A DNA stretch of 64,000 bases from Lachnospiraceae bacterium UBA7179 (lineage in GTDB: Bacteria > Bacillota > Clostridia > Lachnospirales > Lachnospiraceae). Shown here piece by piece: positions 17,809 through 27,234 of the stretch. The translations under genes and the position numbers were made by a program. The stretch spans positions 1,868 through 65,867 of the forward strand of contig DKVL01000101.1 of NCBI GenBank assembly GCA_002491195.1, written 5' to 3'. Each line of letters opens with the position of its first letter. The stretch's first letter is position 1. A model generated the notes under the pieces. That model did no database searches. It saw only the letters and a list, made by a program, of their open reading frames with translations, and was not told where the DNA came from.

Positions 17809-17865
17809 AGAGAATATTCCACCTACGACAGAAAGGGCTGTCCAAATGGGATACTCTCTCTTTTT
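17809..17865 (+). terminator. Leader attenuator-like hairpin before AgcS
   Basis: AGAGAATATTCC (17809-17820) pairs with GGGATACTCTCT (17848-17859) and encloses a small inner hairpin GACAG/CTGTC. CTTTTT follows at once. It sits at the extreme 5' end of the predicted transcript and 38 bp before the start codon, so it could act as an attenuator or a 5' stabiliser. Confidence 0.55.
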
Positions 17866-17903
17866 ATGTACTTCAAAATATTACATCTTAAGGAGGAAAT
17901 TTT

Positions 17904-19454
17904 ATGCTTGATATGATAGCAAAAGTGAATGGTGCCATCAACAGCGTGGTGTGGGGGATTCCCATGCTGGTCTTGATCATCGGCACAGGGATCTATCTGA
18001 CGGTCCGCACCAAATTTTTCCAGATCACTCATGCTGGTCACGTCAGTTCGAAGACGATCGGCGGCGTATTCAAAAAAGACAGCGGTGTCACGAACTCGAA
18101 AGAAACAGCATCCATCTCGCAGTTTCAGGCGCTGTGTACTGCGCTCGCCGCAACGATTGGCGTCGGCAATATCGCGGGTGTCGCCGCCGCGATCGCTGCA
18201 GGAGGTCCTGGCGCAATCTTCTGGATGTGGCTGTCCGCATTTTTTGGAATGATGACAAACTATTCCGAGAACGTGCTTGGTATCTATTACCGCCGGAAGA
18301 ACAGCCATGATGAATGGTGCGGCGGTGCCATGTACTATCTACGGGATGGTCTGGGCTCCAAGAAGGGCTGTGCAGTTATCGGAAAAATCCTTGCTGTATT
18401 GTTCTCCATCTTCTGTGTCCTCGCGTCATTTGGAATCGGAAACATGAGCCAGGTAAACACGATTGCCGGAAACATCACATCCGTATTCCACATCGATGCC
18501 CTTGACCGCATGATCACGATCGGTTCTGCCGAAATCAACCTGTATGCACTGATTGTCGGCCTGCTGCTCATGATTCTTGCCGGGCTTGTCATCGTCGGCG
18601 GTATCAAGAGAATTGCACAGGTGACAGAGAAATTCGTGCCGTTTATGGCATGTGCGTACATACTCGGCGCACTGATCGTATTTATTGTCAATATCGGAAA
18701 GATCGGCGAAGTTTTCAGCGCCATTTTCACTTTTGCTTTCGGTTTCCGGGCAATCGGCGGCGCTGCGATCGGCCTGGCTGTCAAGAATGCTGCTACATGG
18801 GGCTTTAAGCGCGGTGTATTCTCCAACGAGGCTGGTCTTGGCTCCTCTGTTATGGTTCACTCTGCTTCCAACGTCGTTGAACCCGTCAAACAGGGGATGT
18901 GGGGCATCTTTGAGGTGTTCGCAGATACCATCGTCGTGTGCACACTCACAGCCTTCTCGATTCTGTCAACCGGCCTGATCGACCTGCATACAGGGGTAAT
19001 GCTCTCCTCAAATGAGCAGACTGCCCTTGTGAGTGAAGCCTTTGGAACCGTCTTTAACTTTGGCGGTGTGAATATTGGCGGTGCTTTTATCGCGATCGCG
19101 ATCCTTCTGTTTGCTTTTTCCACGGTCCTTGGATGGAGCTACTATGGGACAAAAGCATGGGAATTTCTGTTTGGCACAAAGGCAACTATCATTTACAAGG
19201 TTGTGTTTGTCGTATTTATCGTTTTTGGCGCCACGATGAACCTCAACCTTGCATGGGATATTTCCGACACCTTCAACGGGCTGATGGCACTTCCGAACCT
19301 GATCGGCGTTCTGACGCTTTCCGGAACCGTGATCAGGATTACGAACAACTATGTATCGCGCACCTTCAAGGATTCCAAAGACAAACCGATGCTCTCCGCA
19401 TTTGAGGACATCCAGGCGGAACAGGAGCGAAAACTAAAATCGCAGCAGGACTAG
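17904..19454 (+). CDS. Sodium:alanine/glycine symporter (AgcS family)
   Basis: This 516-residue membrane protein of the AgcS family imports alanine or glycine with Na+. Family motifs include GTGIYLTVRTKFFQITH, ALAATIGVGNIAGVAAAI and RGVFSNEAGLGSSVM, the last being the substrate/sodium region. About eleven hydrophobic segments are present. AAGGAGG is 8 bp from the ATG. It is monocistronic, preceded by a promoter and leader hairpin and followed by a bidirectional terminator. I looked for a glycine riboswitch in the leader and did not find its conserved core. Confidence 0.94.
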   Translation: MLDMIAKVNGAINSVVWGIPMLVLIIGTGIYLTVRTKFFQITHAGHVSSKTIGGVFKKDSGVTNSKETASISQFQALCTALAATIGVGNIAGVAAAIAAGGPGAIFWMWLSAFFGMMTNYSENVLGIYYRRKNSHDEWCGGAMYYLRDGLGSKKGCAVIGKILAVLFSIFCVLASFGIGNMSQVNTIAGNITSVFHIDALDRMITIGSAEINLYALIVGLLLMILAGLVIVGGIKRIAQVTEKFVPFMACAYILGALIVFIVNIGKIGEVFSAIFTFAFGFRAIGGAAIGLAVKNAATWGFKRGVFSNEAGLGSSVMVHSASNVVEPVKQGMWGIFEVFADTIVVCTLTAFSILSTGLIDLHTGVMLSSNEQTALVSEAFGTVFNFGGVNIGGAFIAIAILLFAFSTVLGWSYYGTKAWEFLFGTKATIIYKVVFVVFIVFGATMNLNLAWDISDTFNGLMALPNLIGVLTLSGTVIRITNNYVSRTFKDSKDKPMLSAFEDIQAEQERKLKSQQD

Positions 19455-19466
19455 AGGATGAAATGA

Positions 19467-19494
19467 AAAATGAGCAGAAGAACCTGCTCATTTT
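19467..19494. terminator. Bidirectional terminator between AgcS and Fbp
   Basis: AAAATGAGCAG and CTGCTCATTTT form an 11-bp stem with a 6-nt loop. A-rich and T-rich flanks suit termination on both strands of these convergent genes. Confidence 0.75.
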
Positions 19495-19504
19495 CCATTT
19501 GTTT

Positions 19505-21397
19505 TTATTTGGTTACAATAATCCCCTGTCTGTACGCGGCAAGCAAAAGCTCCAGGTCATGAATCGTGTCCATAATCTCTTTGCCGTTATCCGTATCCTT
19601 GACCATCACGCGCTCCGCCTCCGTCTCAAAGAAATTGGACGATGACTCGATATCCTTATTCTCCTCCAATACCTTTGCGATACTCTCAAACGGCTGGTGC
19701 GCCTTCAACCGCATACCATGCGAATTGTAGATTAACGTATAGCCCGCTATGCCCGTCGTCTTCTGATAGGCGCGACAGAAACCGCCGTCGATGACAATCA
19801 GGCGGTTGTTCGCCTTCAGCGGAGATTCGCCTTTTGACACCTTGATCGGTGTGTGCCCATTAATAATGTGCGATATGGAACCATCCAGCCCAAATTCGTG
19901 CAATATCCTGACACAGTACTTTTCCTGCTGATAATAGCGGTAATACGGATTCTTCGGCTCATCATAAGTACTCTCGTCCACCACAAAAGTCCGCTCAAAC
20001 GTCTTCATCGTCCTGCCTGCCAGGGGCGACTTTTTGCCGCACCACAGATACCACATGAAATCAACGTCCGACTGGTTATTATTTCCGAAAAAGGCGCGTC
20101 TGGCCACCTTCGCGGCATAATCCATATATTCCCTGCCTTTATAGTCCCTGCCATCCAATTTCATGGTGGCAAATTCGCCATCCTCCGTCATCGGAATGCA
20201 GCCGTGAAACAAAAGGTTTCCATTGTAACACCGATACGTGCTGCCTTTCTCATACAGAAATCGAATATGTTTCCTGAGCATATGGCTATTCACAAATGCC
20301 GCCCGCAGATCATCCATGACACGCTGCTCCTCCACAGAGAGCGTATACGCGTCATTTGTATTCAATGTCGGAAAATAATGATCGTTGAGCGCATATTCCT
20401 GAACACCAATTCGCACAACACCGCGCTCCTTGTCGATCTTGTCAAGCAATAGTCTGTCCACCATGTCGTACTCCGGATGGCGCATGATAATCTGACCTTC
20501 CAGCTTAAACAAAATGACAGAAATCGCCTTGAGCGCCGCATCCATAGGTTTCCTGTCCGAATACGTCTGCTCCGCAAACAGCGTCAGGGAACGCAGACTG
20601 ATCGCATACGTATTTTCGAGGATCTCGATATTGTCGTATTTGAGATTATTTCTGAGGACGTTGGCGATGCACGCCTCGCTGCCGCACGCCGCACCCATCC
20701 ACAAGATATCGTGATTCCCCCACTCAATATCCACAGAATGATGCGCCAACAGCAGATCCATAATCTTATCCGCTCCCGGTCCCCTGTCATAAATGTCTCC
20801 CACGATATGAAGATGATCGACAGCAAGCCTTTTGATCAGGGTGCTGAGCGCCTCGATAAACGCATCTGCACTGTCGATATCAATGATCGTGTCCAGGATC
20901 TTCTCGTGATAGACATACTGGTTGTTGTCCTCGTCCTGCTGCGCATGCAGAAGTTCGTCGATAATATAGCTGAAATCCGAAGGCAGCGCTTTTCTGACCT
21001 TGGAGCGCGTATACTTTGAGGACAAAAATTTGGCGAGTTCTGTCAGGTTTTTCAGATTTTGCTTATACCAGTACGGTGTCACTGTATTCTGCTTTTTCAG
21101 CAGCTTGATTTTCTCCATCGGATAGTACACGAGCGTACAGATCTCCTGGCGTTCCCTGGCGGTCATGCGCTCTGCAAAGATCATATCCACTTTTTCCTTG
21201 ATGACACCCGCCGCATTGTTCATAATATGATAAAATGCCTCATATTCACCATGAATATCGCTCATAAAGTGCTCTGTCCCCTTGGGCAGATTCAGGATTG
21301 CCTTCAGATTGATGATCTCGCGGCACACCGATGGTATGGACGGATAATCGACTGCCAGCAGTCTCAGATACTTAAGCTTCTCGTCGGTCAGATCCAT
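19505..21397 (-). CDS. fbp: Class III fructose-1,6-bisphosphatase
   Basis: This 630-residue cytoplasmic enzyme is the Firmicute-type gluconeogenic phosphatase that converts fructose 1,6-bisphosphate to fructose 6-phosphate. It has calcineurin-like metal-binding motifs: GTEHFMSDIHGEYEAF near residue 40, VGDIYDRGPGADKIMD near 197 and EWGNHDILWMG near 225. INGHTPIKVSKGESP lies in the last quarter. Length and motif order match the family. AAGGAAAGG is upstream of the ATG. It is convergent with AgcS and stands alone, about 40 bp downstream of a hypothetical gene on the same strand. Confidence 0.96.
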   Translation of the reverse strand: MDLTDEKLKYLRLLAVDYPSIPSVCREIINLKAILNLPKGTEHFMSDIHGEYEAFYHIMNNAAGVIKEKVDMIFAERMTARERQEICTLVYYPMEKIKLLKKQNTVTPYWYKQNLKNLTELAKFLSSKYTRSKVRKALPSDFSYIIDELLHAQQDEDNNQYVYHEKILDTIIDIDSADAFIEALSTLIKRLAVDHLHIVGDIYDRGPGADKIMDLLLAHHSVDIEWGNHDILWMGAACGSEACIANVLRNNLKYDNIEILENTYAISLRSLTLFAEQTYSDRKPMDAALKAISVILFKLEGQIIMRHPEYDMVDRLLLDKIDKERGVVRIGVQEYALNDHYFPTLNTNDAYTLSVEEQRVMDDLRAAFVNSHMLRKHIRFLYEKGSTYRCYNGNLLFHGCIPMTEDGEFATMKLDGRDYKGREYMDYAAKVARRAFFGNNNQSDVDFMWYLWCGKKSPLAGRTMKTFERTFVVDESTYDEPKNPYYRYYQQEKYCVRILHEFGLDGSISHIINGHTPIKVSKGESPLKANNRLIVIDGGFCRAYQKTTGIAGYTLIYNSHGMRLKAHQPFESIAKVLEENKDIESSSNFFETEAERVMVKDTDNGKEIMDTIHDLELLLAAYRQGIIVTK

Positions 21398-21437
21398 AGA
21401 TTACCTTTCCTTTACTAAAATTCCATATCATTAATAC

Positions 21438-22019
21438 TTAAGCTTCCTTGATCAGGTTTTCCCCTTTTCCGATCGTACTATAGTTTCCAAAACTCAAATG
21501 CTCTCCCAGAACGCTGTGCACACCCTTTTTATTATACGAATATAATAAAAAACCAGAACAACGATTCGCGTCAAGCCTGTCAAAATCTGTCTCTTCACCC
21601 TTTTTGTGATACATGCTCAATTGGTACTGCGCACTTGGATCGTTCGCGAGCGCATCCTCATATTTCTTAATGTTAAGGTGCTCTGCAACACGGCGCTCCA
21701 AATCAGATTTGGCATTCGCAAGCTGGTCTTCCTCCGCAGATGTCAGGGACAGATACTCCTTCATCTGTTTTGAAAGCTGATCCTGTGTCTCTGAGCCTGA
21801 TCCCCCATAACCATGGATATAGGCATCTTCTCCGCGCAGGTCATAGACCTCATCGTTGTGCATCCTGTAAGTACCCAGTGCCGCCTCGATCGTATTGGTC
21901 TGAATGCGCGCACCTGTATGACTGCTCTTGTACTTCGTGTTCTGTGAGATATTATCTACTGCTGCAATGCTTCCTATACGGGAAACTCTCTGCAGCGCAA
22001 GTTCTCGTCTTCTATTCAC
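21438..22019 (-). CDS. Hypothetical protein, GTG start
   Basis: This 193-residue soluble protein belongs to no family that I recognise. The start is a GTG reading VNRRRELALQRVS with GGGAGG 7 bp upstream; upstream in-frame ATG codons lack ribosome sites. The N-terminus is basic and helical. Residues 90-130 are acidic (EYLSLTSAEEDQLANAKSDL) with heptad-like spacing that may form a coiled coil. No membrane segment is visible. It lies upstream of fbp with a 40-bp gap and could share its transcript, but no functional link is evident. Confidence 0.65.
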   Translation of the reverse strand: MNRRRELALQRVSRIGSIAAVDNISQNTKYKSSHTGARIQTNTIEAALGTYRMHNDEVYDLRGEDAYIHGYGGSGSETQDQLSKQMKEYLSLTSAEEDQLANAKSDLERRVAEHLNIKKYEDALANDPSAQYQLSMYHKKGEETDFDRLDANRCSGFLLYSYNKKGVHSVLGEHLSFGNYSTIGKGENLIKEA

Positions 22020-22189
22020 TTGTGCCACCTCCCTGTGGTTACCTGAAAAAATCCATTTTATTATATATCGGCTCATTTTTCTCATTCTTTAATCGCAAAA
22101 ACTATATTCCATATTTCTATCATTTGTGTTATACTAAAACCAATGGCATAATAAAACACAAAAAGAACATAAAGAAAAGAGGTATCTAT

Positions 22190-22525
22190 ATGTTTACTGA
22201 ACAAAAATTAGAACAGCATTATTCATCAATCCCTTCTGATGCTCTTCACATCATCCGCGATGAGTATAAATGGGCTCTGGAAGAATGTGGTGTTCACAAC
22301 GAAGAGCAGATCAAATACATAGAAAAAACACTCAGTCTGAGGGGCGAAAGTCTGAGTGTACGTTTAAACCGCAAAATTCTGTTTCTCTGTAAATGTGGTC
22401 AGAGCCGAATCGTTACAACAAACGTTTCCGATGACCAGATCAAAATGTTTATCTTTGAACAATACAAGGTTGTCTGTCCAAAATGCAGAAGCGCCAATAT
22501 GTATACATGGAAATATATGGACTAA
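22190..22525 (+). CDS. Small Zn-ribbon hypothetical protein
   Basis: This 111-residue protein has an alpha-helical N-terminal 65 residues and a C-terminal four-cysteine knuckle, CKCGQ near 73 and CPKCRSANMY near 98, typical of a zinc ribbon. It could bind nucleic acid or another protein. The ATG has AAAGAGG 9 bp upstream. It stands alone between convergent and divergent neighbours, in AT-rich DNA. No named family could be assigned. Confidence 0.65.
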   Translation: MFTEQKLEQHYSSIPSDALHIIRDEYKWALEECGVHNEEQIKYIEKTLSLRGESLSVRLNRKILFLCKCGQSRIVTTNVSDDQIKMFIFEQYKVVCPKCRSANMYTWKYMD

Positions 22526-22537
22526 TACCCAAAAGAA

Positions 22538-23779
22538 TCAAAATGTGTCTGCTTCAGGTAGGTAAAACGGCAGTGGAAACCAGCCTGCAGGCGCATTTTT
22601 TATTTTGCTTTGCTCTCCTTTCTGCTGCTCCACATAGCAGAGACTCGTTGTCAAGATCCTAACCAGTTCCAGTTCTTCAAGAACTGTATCCGCCGCCCTC
22701 TCCGTGCGCGATACACAGATTTGATCCTCCGCAACAGACAATAGATAATTTTCAACACAGCCCGTCTGCGCATTCCTGACACCCAACACATAATCGCTTA
22801 TGGCAAGGGTGCTATAAGTTTGTTTCCAATTCATGAAAAAGGTAAGTACTGTCTCATAATCAAGGATCTTAATCTGATGTGACATGCATGCATTACAAAA
22901 ATCACACATTTTCTCAAGTTCTACGATTTTCTCTGTCTCATCCATTCCTGCATTGACAACAAGCCGCTCCACGTCAAAATCTTTCATCAGATCATACAGA
23001 ACCCTGGCGAACTCGTGAAAATCATTCATCTCAATCTCCGATATCGTTTCCCCATCCGAAGACAAGACCACATACCCGACAGGCTTTCCATCCCGCAAAA
23101 TCACATAAACCGACGCACCATAACTCTGCAGACATAACAAAAAATCTTCCCGGGATCGCGCGGTCACAAGTCTTCTTCGGTAAAATCCATACAAATCGTC
23201 CAGAAAGGAACCCTCTCTCTCAAGTTTTTCAAAGCTGTAGCCCGGAGCCGCCATATATGCCGCATCGTAACTATTTGCACAACAATGTGTGATATTTCCC
23301 AGTTCAATCTGAAAACAATAGCGGATCCCCGCACGTTCAAAACCGTAATACTGGTATCTGTGCCGTTCACCGTCCAAAATCATAAGCGCACATCCCTGAT
23401 CCCTGGCGGTCTCCTCAGCCGCTTTCATGAGTTCGATCATGTATCCCCTGCCCCTGGCTTTCGGATGCACAGACACTGTTCCAACATAAGCTGCCTTGAC
23501 TGTACGGTCACTATATCCCTGCAAATGCAAAAATACTGGATAAATGTCAATCAACGCCTTAATCGCGTTTTCTTCCTTTATGATATGATGAATCGGAATG
23601 CCGCAGCGCTCCGGGGAATACGCCTTGGGCAAAAGGAACGCAAAATCAGTACCGCTATACTCCATGCTAAATACCATATTGGCAAAATCCAGTATCTCCT
23701 CTGTCTTTTTGATACGGTCTCTCTCTGTGCAATCCTCGCCATATCTTTCCTGGCAGTATTCCCACTTTGTATTTTCCAT
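22538..23779 (-). CDS. Eis-like GNAT acetyltransferase
   Basis: This 413-residue protein carries an N-terminal GNAT domain. Its acetyl-CoA loop reads VHPKARGRGYMIELM near residue 115, followed by MILDGERHRYQYYGFERAG, the beta-bulge and active-site region. Total length, a second GNAT-like half and a C-terminal sterol-carrier-like segment match the Eis family. The chain ends in Phe, as in other Eis enzymes, where the terminal carboxylate is catalytic. Known Eis proteins acetylate amines such as aminoglycosides or polyamines; substrate here is unknown. AAAGGAAAG precedes the ATG. The bactofilin gene lies 23 bp upstream on the same strand, so the two may share a transcript. Confidence 0.85.
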   Translation of the reverse strand: MENTKWEYCQERYGEDCTERDRIKKTEEILDFANMVFSMEYSGTDFAFLLPKAYSPERCGIPIHHIIKEENAIKALIDIYPVFLHLQGYSDRTVKAAYVGTVSVHPKARGRGYMIELMKAAEETARDQGCALMILDGERHRYQYYGFERAGIRYCFQIELGNITHCCANSYDAAYMAAPGYSFEKLEREGSFLDDLYGFYRRRLVTARSREDFLLCLQSYGASVYVILRDGKPVGYVVLSSDGETISEIEMNDFHEFARVLYDLMKDFDVERLVVNAGMDETEKIVELEKMCDFCNACMSHQIKILDYETVLTFFMNWKQTYSTLAISDYVLGVRNAQTGCVENYLLSVAEDQICVSRTERAADTVLEELELVRILTTSLCYVEQQKGEQSKIKNAPAGWFPLPFYLPEADTF

Positions 23780-23802
23780 CTCTTTCCTTTTCCTATTGCA
23801 GA

Positions 23803-24408
23803 TTATGACTCTGACTCTGTGTCAGCTTTCTTCACTGCCTTTGGCTTTGCAATTGCCTTTGGCTTTGCGACTGCTTTTGGCTTGTCCTCTGTAACTGCAG
23901 CCGTCTCTGGCTCCGGCTCCTTGGCTGCCTCCTCCGTTACCGGGAAAATATCTTCGAGTTTGATCTCTGCATAACAGAGAGAACAGTGCCCGTTGATTGC
24001 AGCGCCATTGTTGACCTGAATCGTCTTTGCCTTGATATCACTGTCCAAAATCGCCGTATCGCCAACCGTAATTCCCTCCCTAATATCAATCTTACCCTGA
24101 ACTGCACCGTCTACCACAAGGTTCTCCGCCTTAATATCTCCGAGAATCACTGTGTTTTCGCGAATCGTCGCGCCCTGTGCACACTCGATTTGTCCCACAA
24201 TAAAAGAATCCTTTGCATACAAGTCGTTCGCCTTGATATTTCCTGTGATGTCGCCGGATACATTCACCCTGCTATCCGAGTTAATATCACCGTTCACCAC
24301 GCCGTACATCTCAAGTTTACCCTCAATTGCGATATTACCGTTTATGACGGTTCCCTTTGGAATGATCGCCGTCTCTGTGTTTCTTGTTGCTCCAAAATTA
24401 TCCATCAT
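23803..24408 (-). CDS. Bactofilin (polymer-forming cytoskeletal protein)
   Basis: This 201-residue protein forms a right-handed beta-helix that polymerises without nucleotide into cytoskeletal filaments. The core (residues 20-140) shows the regular five- to six-residue rung pattern, for example AIIPKGTVINGNIAIEGKLE and VNGDINSDSRVNVSGDITGN. The C-terminus is a disordered Pro/Lys/Ala tail with repeated KPKA units. Bactofilins localise cell-wall or polar machinery. The start MMDNFG has AGGAGG 6 bp upstream. It lies directly upstream of the Eis-like gene. Confidence 0.9.
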   Translation of the reverse strand: MMDNFGATRNTETAIIPKGTVINGNIAIEGKLEMYGVVNGDINSDSRVNVSGDITGNIKANDLYAKDSFIVGQIECAQGATIRENTVILGDIKAENLVVDGAVQGKIDIREGITVGDTAILDSDIKAKTIQVNNGAAINGHCSLCYAEIKLEDIFPVTEEAAKEPEPETAAVTEDKPKAVAKPKAIAKPKAVKKADTESES

Positions 24409-24616
24409 ATAAAACCTCCTGAAAATCATTTCATGTCTTCTATACTCTATTAAAGCCTATTTGGCTCTAAAAATCAATAGCATTTCAAACTTTCCTAACT
24501 GTACACTTAATTTTTTTTAAAATTGTCTATTTTTAAAATGTCACTTTGCGTTATACTTGACAACAAGAATATTACTTCGTCGTGCAAAACGATATCAATG
24601 CTGAGGAGGAACGATA

Positions 24617-25252
24617 ATGAACACCAAAAATTCAACAACTTACAAACTTGCCCTGACGGGTCTGATCGCTGCACTGTCTTATGTAATCTTTACATACCTG
24701 CAGATCAAACTTATGATTCCCGGTACAGAGAGCGCCACCAGTATCCATCTTGGAAATGCAGTCTGTGTACTTGGCGCGCTGCTTCTGGGCGGGCCTCTGG
24801 GCGGCATCGGCGGCGCAGTCGGTATGACGATCGGCGACCTGCTGGATCCTGTATACATTACATCTGCCCCTAAAACTTTTATATTAAAGCTTTGTATCGG
24901 GCTGATCACCGGACTTGTCGCGCACAGGATCGGAAAACTGTCTGTCTGCAAAGATGCCAGGGCAGCTTTTAAATGGTCACTGATCGCTGCAATCTGCGGT
25001 CTCGGCTTCAACATGGTATTTGACCCGCTGTTTAGTTACTGCTACAAACTGATCATTCTTGGAAAGCCGATGGCGGAGCTGACACTGCTGCCAAACATCG
25101 CAACAACTACCATCAACGCTGTCACTTCCACGATTGTGTCTGTCGCTGCATACAATGCGATCCGGCCGGCACTGAAAAAGGCGGGACTGCTTCCTGTCAT
25201 TGGTAAATCTACCAAAACCCAAACATCAGATCATCAAAGAAACGCTGCCTGA
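24617..25252 (+). CDS. ECF transporter S component
   Basis: This 211-residue integral membrane protein is a substrate-binding (S) subunit of an energy-coupling factor vitamin importer, group II. It has about six hydrophobic segments, the N-terminal ALTGLIAALSYVIFTYLQIK and the central GNAVCVLGALLLGGPLGGIG, the conserved loop next to the binding site. The shared EcfA, EcfA' and EcfT subunits are not in the window, as usual for group II. The vitamin or metal cannot be told from sequence. GAGGAGG lies 6 bp before the ATG. A strong terminator follows. Confidence 0.88.
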   Translation: MNTKNSTTYKLALTGLIAALSYVIFTYLQIKLMIPGTESATSIHLGNAVCVLGALLLGGPLGGIGGAVGMTIGDLLDPVYITSAPKTFILKLCIGLITGLVAHRIGKLSVCKDARAAFKWSLIAAICGLGFNMVFDPLFSYCYKLIILGKPMAELTLLPNIATTTINAVTSTIVSVAAYNAIRPALKKAGLLPVIGKSTKTQTSDHQRNAA

Positions 25253-25275
25253 CGGCAGCGTTTCCTGTTTTTATT
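25241..25275. terminator. Terminator after the ECF S component
   Basis: AACGCTGCC (25241-25249) and GGCAGCGTT (25254-25262) form a perfect 9-bp stem followed by TCCTGTTTTT. It overlaps the last codons of the S-component gene and also faces the end of the convergent chemoreceptor gene. Confidence 0.85.
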
Positions 25276-26989
25276 ATTCTAATTTAAACACTTCAATATT
25301 CTGGGACAATCCCCTGGAAGTATTGATAATCTTGTCAACCTCCCCACTGCACTCTGAAACAATCTGGCTGAGTTCCTGCATGGAAGCCGAGGTCTGCTGC
25401 GTGTTTGCCGCATTCTCCTCCGCAATGGAAGCAAGATTCTGGACGGAACTTAGCACATCCGTTTTGAGCTCATTGAGTTTATCGATCTCACCCCTGATAT
25501 TGTCCACAGCGCTGCCCACTTCTCCAATCTCATGATTCAGGCTGTTAAATACGGTCTTTGTCGTCTCAAGCTCCTCACTCTGTTTATCCATCACCTCTGT
25601 GACATTTTTCATCGTGCTGACCGTTGTATTAGAATTCGTGATCAGCAATGCAATGATTCCTGTAATACGGCTCGCGGACTCCGCAGACTGGTCTGCAAGC
25701 TTTCTGATCTCATCCGCCACAACAGCAAATCCCTTGCCATGTTCGCCCGCACGCGCCGCCTCAATGCTTGCGTTGAGCGACAGCAGACTCGTCTGGTCTG
25801 CAATATCTGTGATCACATCGGCAGCTGTCTGAATATCCTGCGCTGACTGATTGGTCATATTGGTCTGCTCAAACACCACCTCAAACGCATCTTTCGTCTC
25901 ACTGCTGGTTCTGATCAGCTCTTCGAGCGTATTCTCCACATTCCTGTTATAATCGCGCATTCTGTCTGTGTTCCCCACAAGCATCTCCACATTTTGCGCA
26001 GTGACCTCGACCGCATCACCCATATACTGGATCTTATTGCCTACACTTGCAGTATCCTGCGCCTGCTGTGTAGAGCCTGTTGCCATATCCTCCACTGCAG
26101 TGTCCACATAGCCGATATTGTTTGACATCTTTCCAAAAGAATCCGAAAAACCTACGGAAATTGCGTCGAGATTTGACGCCGCGCCTTTGATCTCCATCAC
26201 GATAGCAGACAGACTCTTTACCAGCTTCTCAACACTATACGCGATATCACCGATCTCATCTGCCCTGCCCAACAATCTTCGTTCCACCTGCACATTCAGT
26301 TCACCGTCTGCAACCCGGTTCAACTGGGTGATCACGCTCTTGATCGCCTTGATCACAACACTGACAGATATCGTTGTTGCAATGATGCCAAACAAAAAGA
26401 TTACGATCAAAATACCAGCATTTTTCATAAAATTAGCAGCATAGATGGCATTGATATTCGTCTTCTCCAATCCCACAAAGGTCATACCAATAATTTCATC
26501 TGACTTGTACTGCCTCAACGGACTGTACATGGCATAATAAGTCTTACCGCTGATCGCCACATTATCTGAGTAATAATCCTGTCCCTGGTTGACCACGATA
26601 TCATAGATCTTGGGATCTGCCTCCGTTCCAACCATGCGGTTGCCTTCCTCGTCCACGAGACTTGTGGCAACCCTGACATTGTCATAGAATACAGTGACCT
26701 GCAGATCAACCTCCTGGCTGAAATTGTCAAAAAACTGTGTGTTGTCGCTGATATTTCGCTTGCCTTTATAAAATTTGCCATTCGTAAACATATAAGTTCC
26801 CTGTGCAATATTCTCCACAGATGTCTCAAAGGCATACTGAGCTGTCGCCAACTCGTGCTGAACCATTGATTCGATAATAGACGCACATGAGGAACTGATC
26901 CCTGCCACTGCAGCTGCAAACATCATTATTAAGGGAACTGCGGCTACAAGTACCAGACGCGGCGTGAGTTTTAATCCTTTTCTCTTCAT
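25274..26989 (-). CDS. Methyl-accepting chemotaxis protein
   Basis: This 571-residue transmembrane receptor has TM1 near residues 12-32, then an extracellular single-Cache-like sensor (to about 185; includes GKTYYAMYSPLRQY). TM2 follows, then HAMP and the cytoplasmic signalling domain. The signalling tip reads ADQTSLLSLNASIEAARAGE HGKGFAVVADEIRKLAD (split), the universal MCP hairpin. The start MKRKGLKLTPR has GTAGG 7 bp upstream. It is monocistronic. It shares the window with CheD and a soluble receptor, pointing to a motile or chemotactic lineage, though no flagellar gene is present here. Ligand is unknown. Confidence 0.93.
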   Translation of the reverse strand: MKRKGLKLTPRLVLVAAVPLIMMFAAAVAGISSSCASIIESMVQHELATAQYAFETSVENIAQGTYMFTNGKFYKGKRNISDNTQFFDNFSQEVDLQVTVFYDNVRVATSLVDEEGNRMVGTEADPKIYDIVVNQGQDYYSDNVAISGKTYYAMYSPLRQYKSDEIIGMTFVGLEKTNINAIYAANFMKNAGILIVIFLFGIIATTISVSVVIKAIKSVITQLNRVADGELNVQVERRLLGRADEIGDIAYSVEKLVKSLSAIVMEIKGAASNLDAISVGFSDSFGKMSNNIGYVDTAVEDMATGSTQQAQDTASVGNKIQYMGDAVEVTAQNVEMLVGNTDRMRDYNRNVENTLEELIRTSSETKDAFEVVFEQTNMTNQSAQDIQTAADVITDIADQTSLLSLNASIEAARAGEHGKGFAVVADEIRKLADQSAESASRITGIIALLITNSNTTVSTMKNVTEVMDKQSEELETTKTVFNSLNHEIGEVGSAVDNIRGEIDKLNELKTDVLSSVQNLASIAEENAANTQQTSASMQELSQIVSECSGEVDKIINTSRGLSQNIEVFKLE

Positions 26990-27234
26990 AAGTTTCCTAC
27001 CTTTCCGTTTTCCCAATATTTTTTAGACAATTCCTTGTATATTGTTTTAATGCTATCACATTTCGTGATTTTTTACAAGATTTTTCATTGTAAGAAAAAA
27101 ATTTTAGACATATTTAATCCTCCCTGATAAATAATTAACTTTATCTGTTTACAAATACCATAAAAGCGCGTAGTATGATAATACGAGATTGCATTTTGAA
27201 CACATTTCAAAGAGAAAAAGAGGTTAATTACATT

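Noticed and set aside
17397..17903. Glycine or other riboswitch upstream of the AgcS symporter
   Set aside because: The conserved glycine aptamer core was not present. Only simple hairpins were visible.
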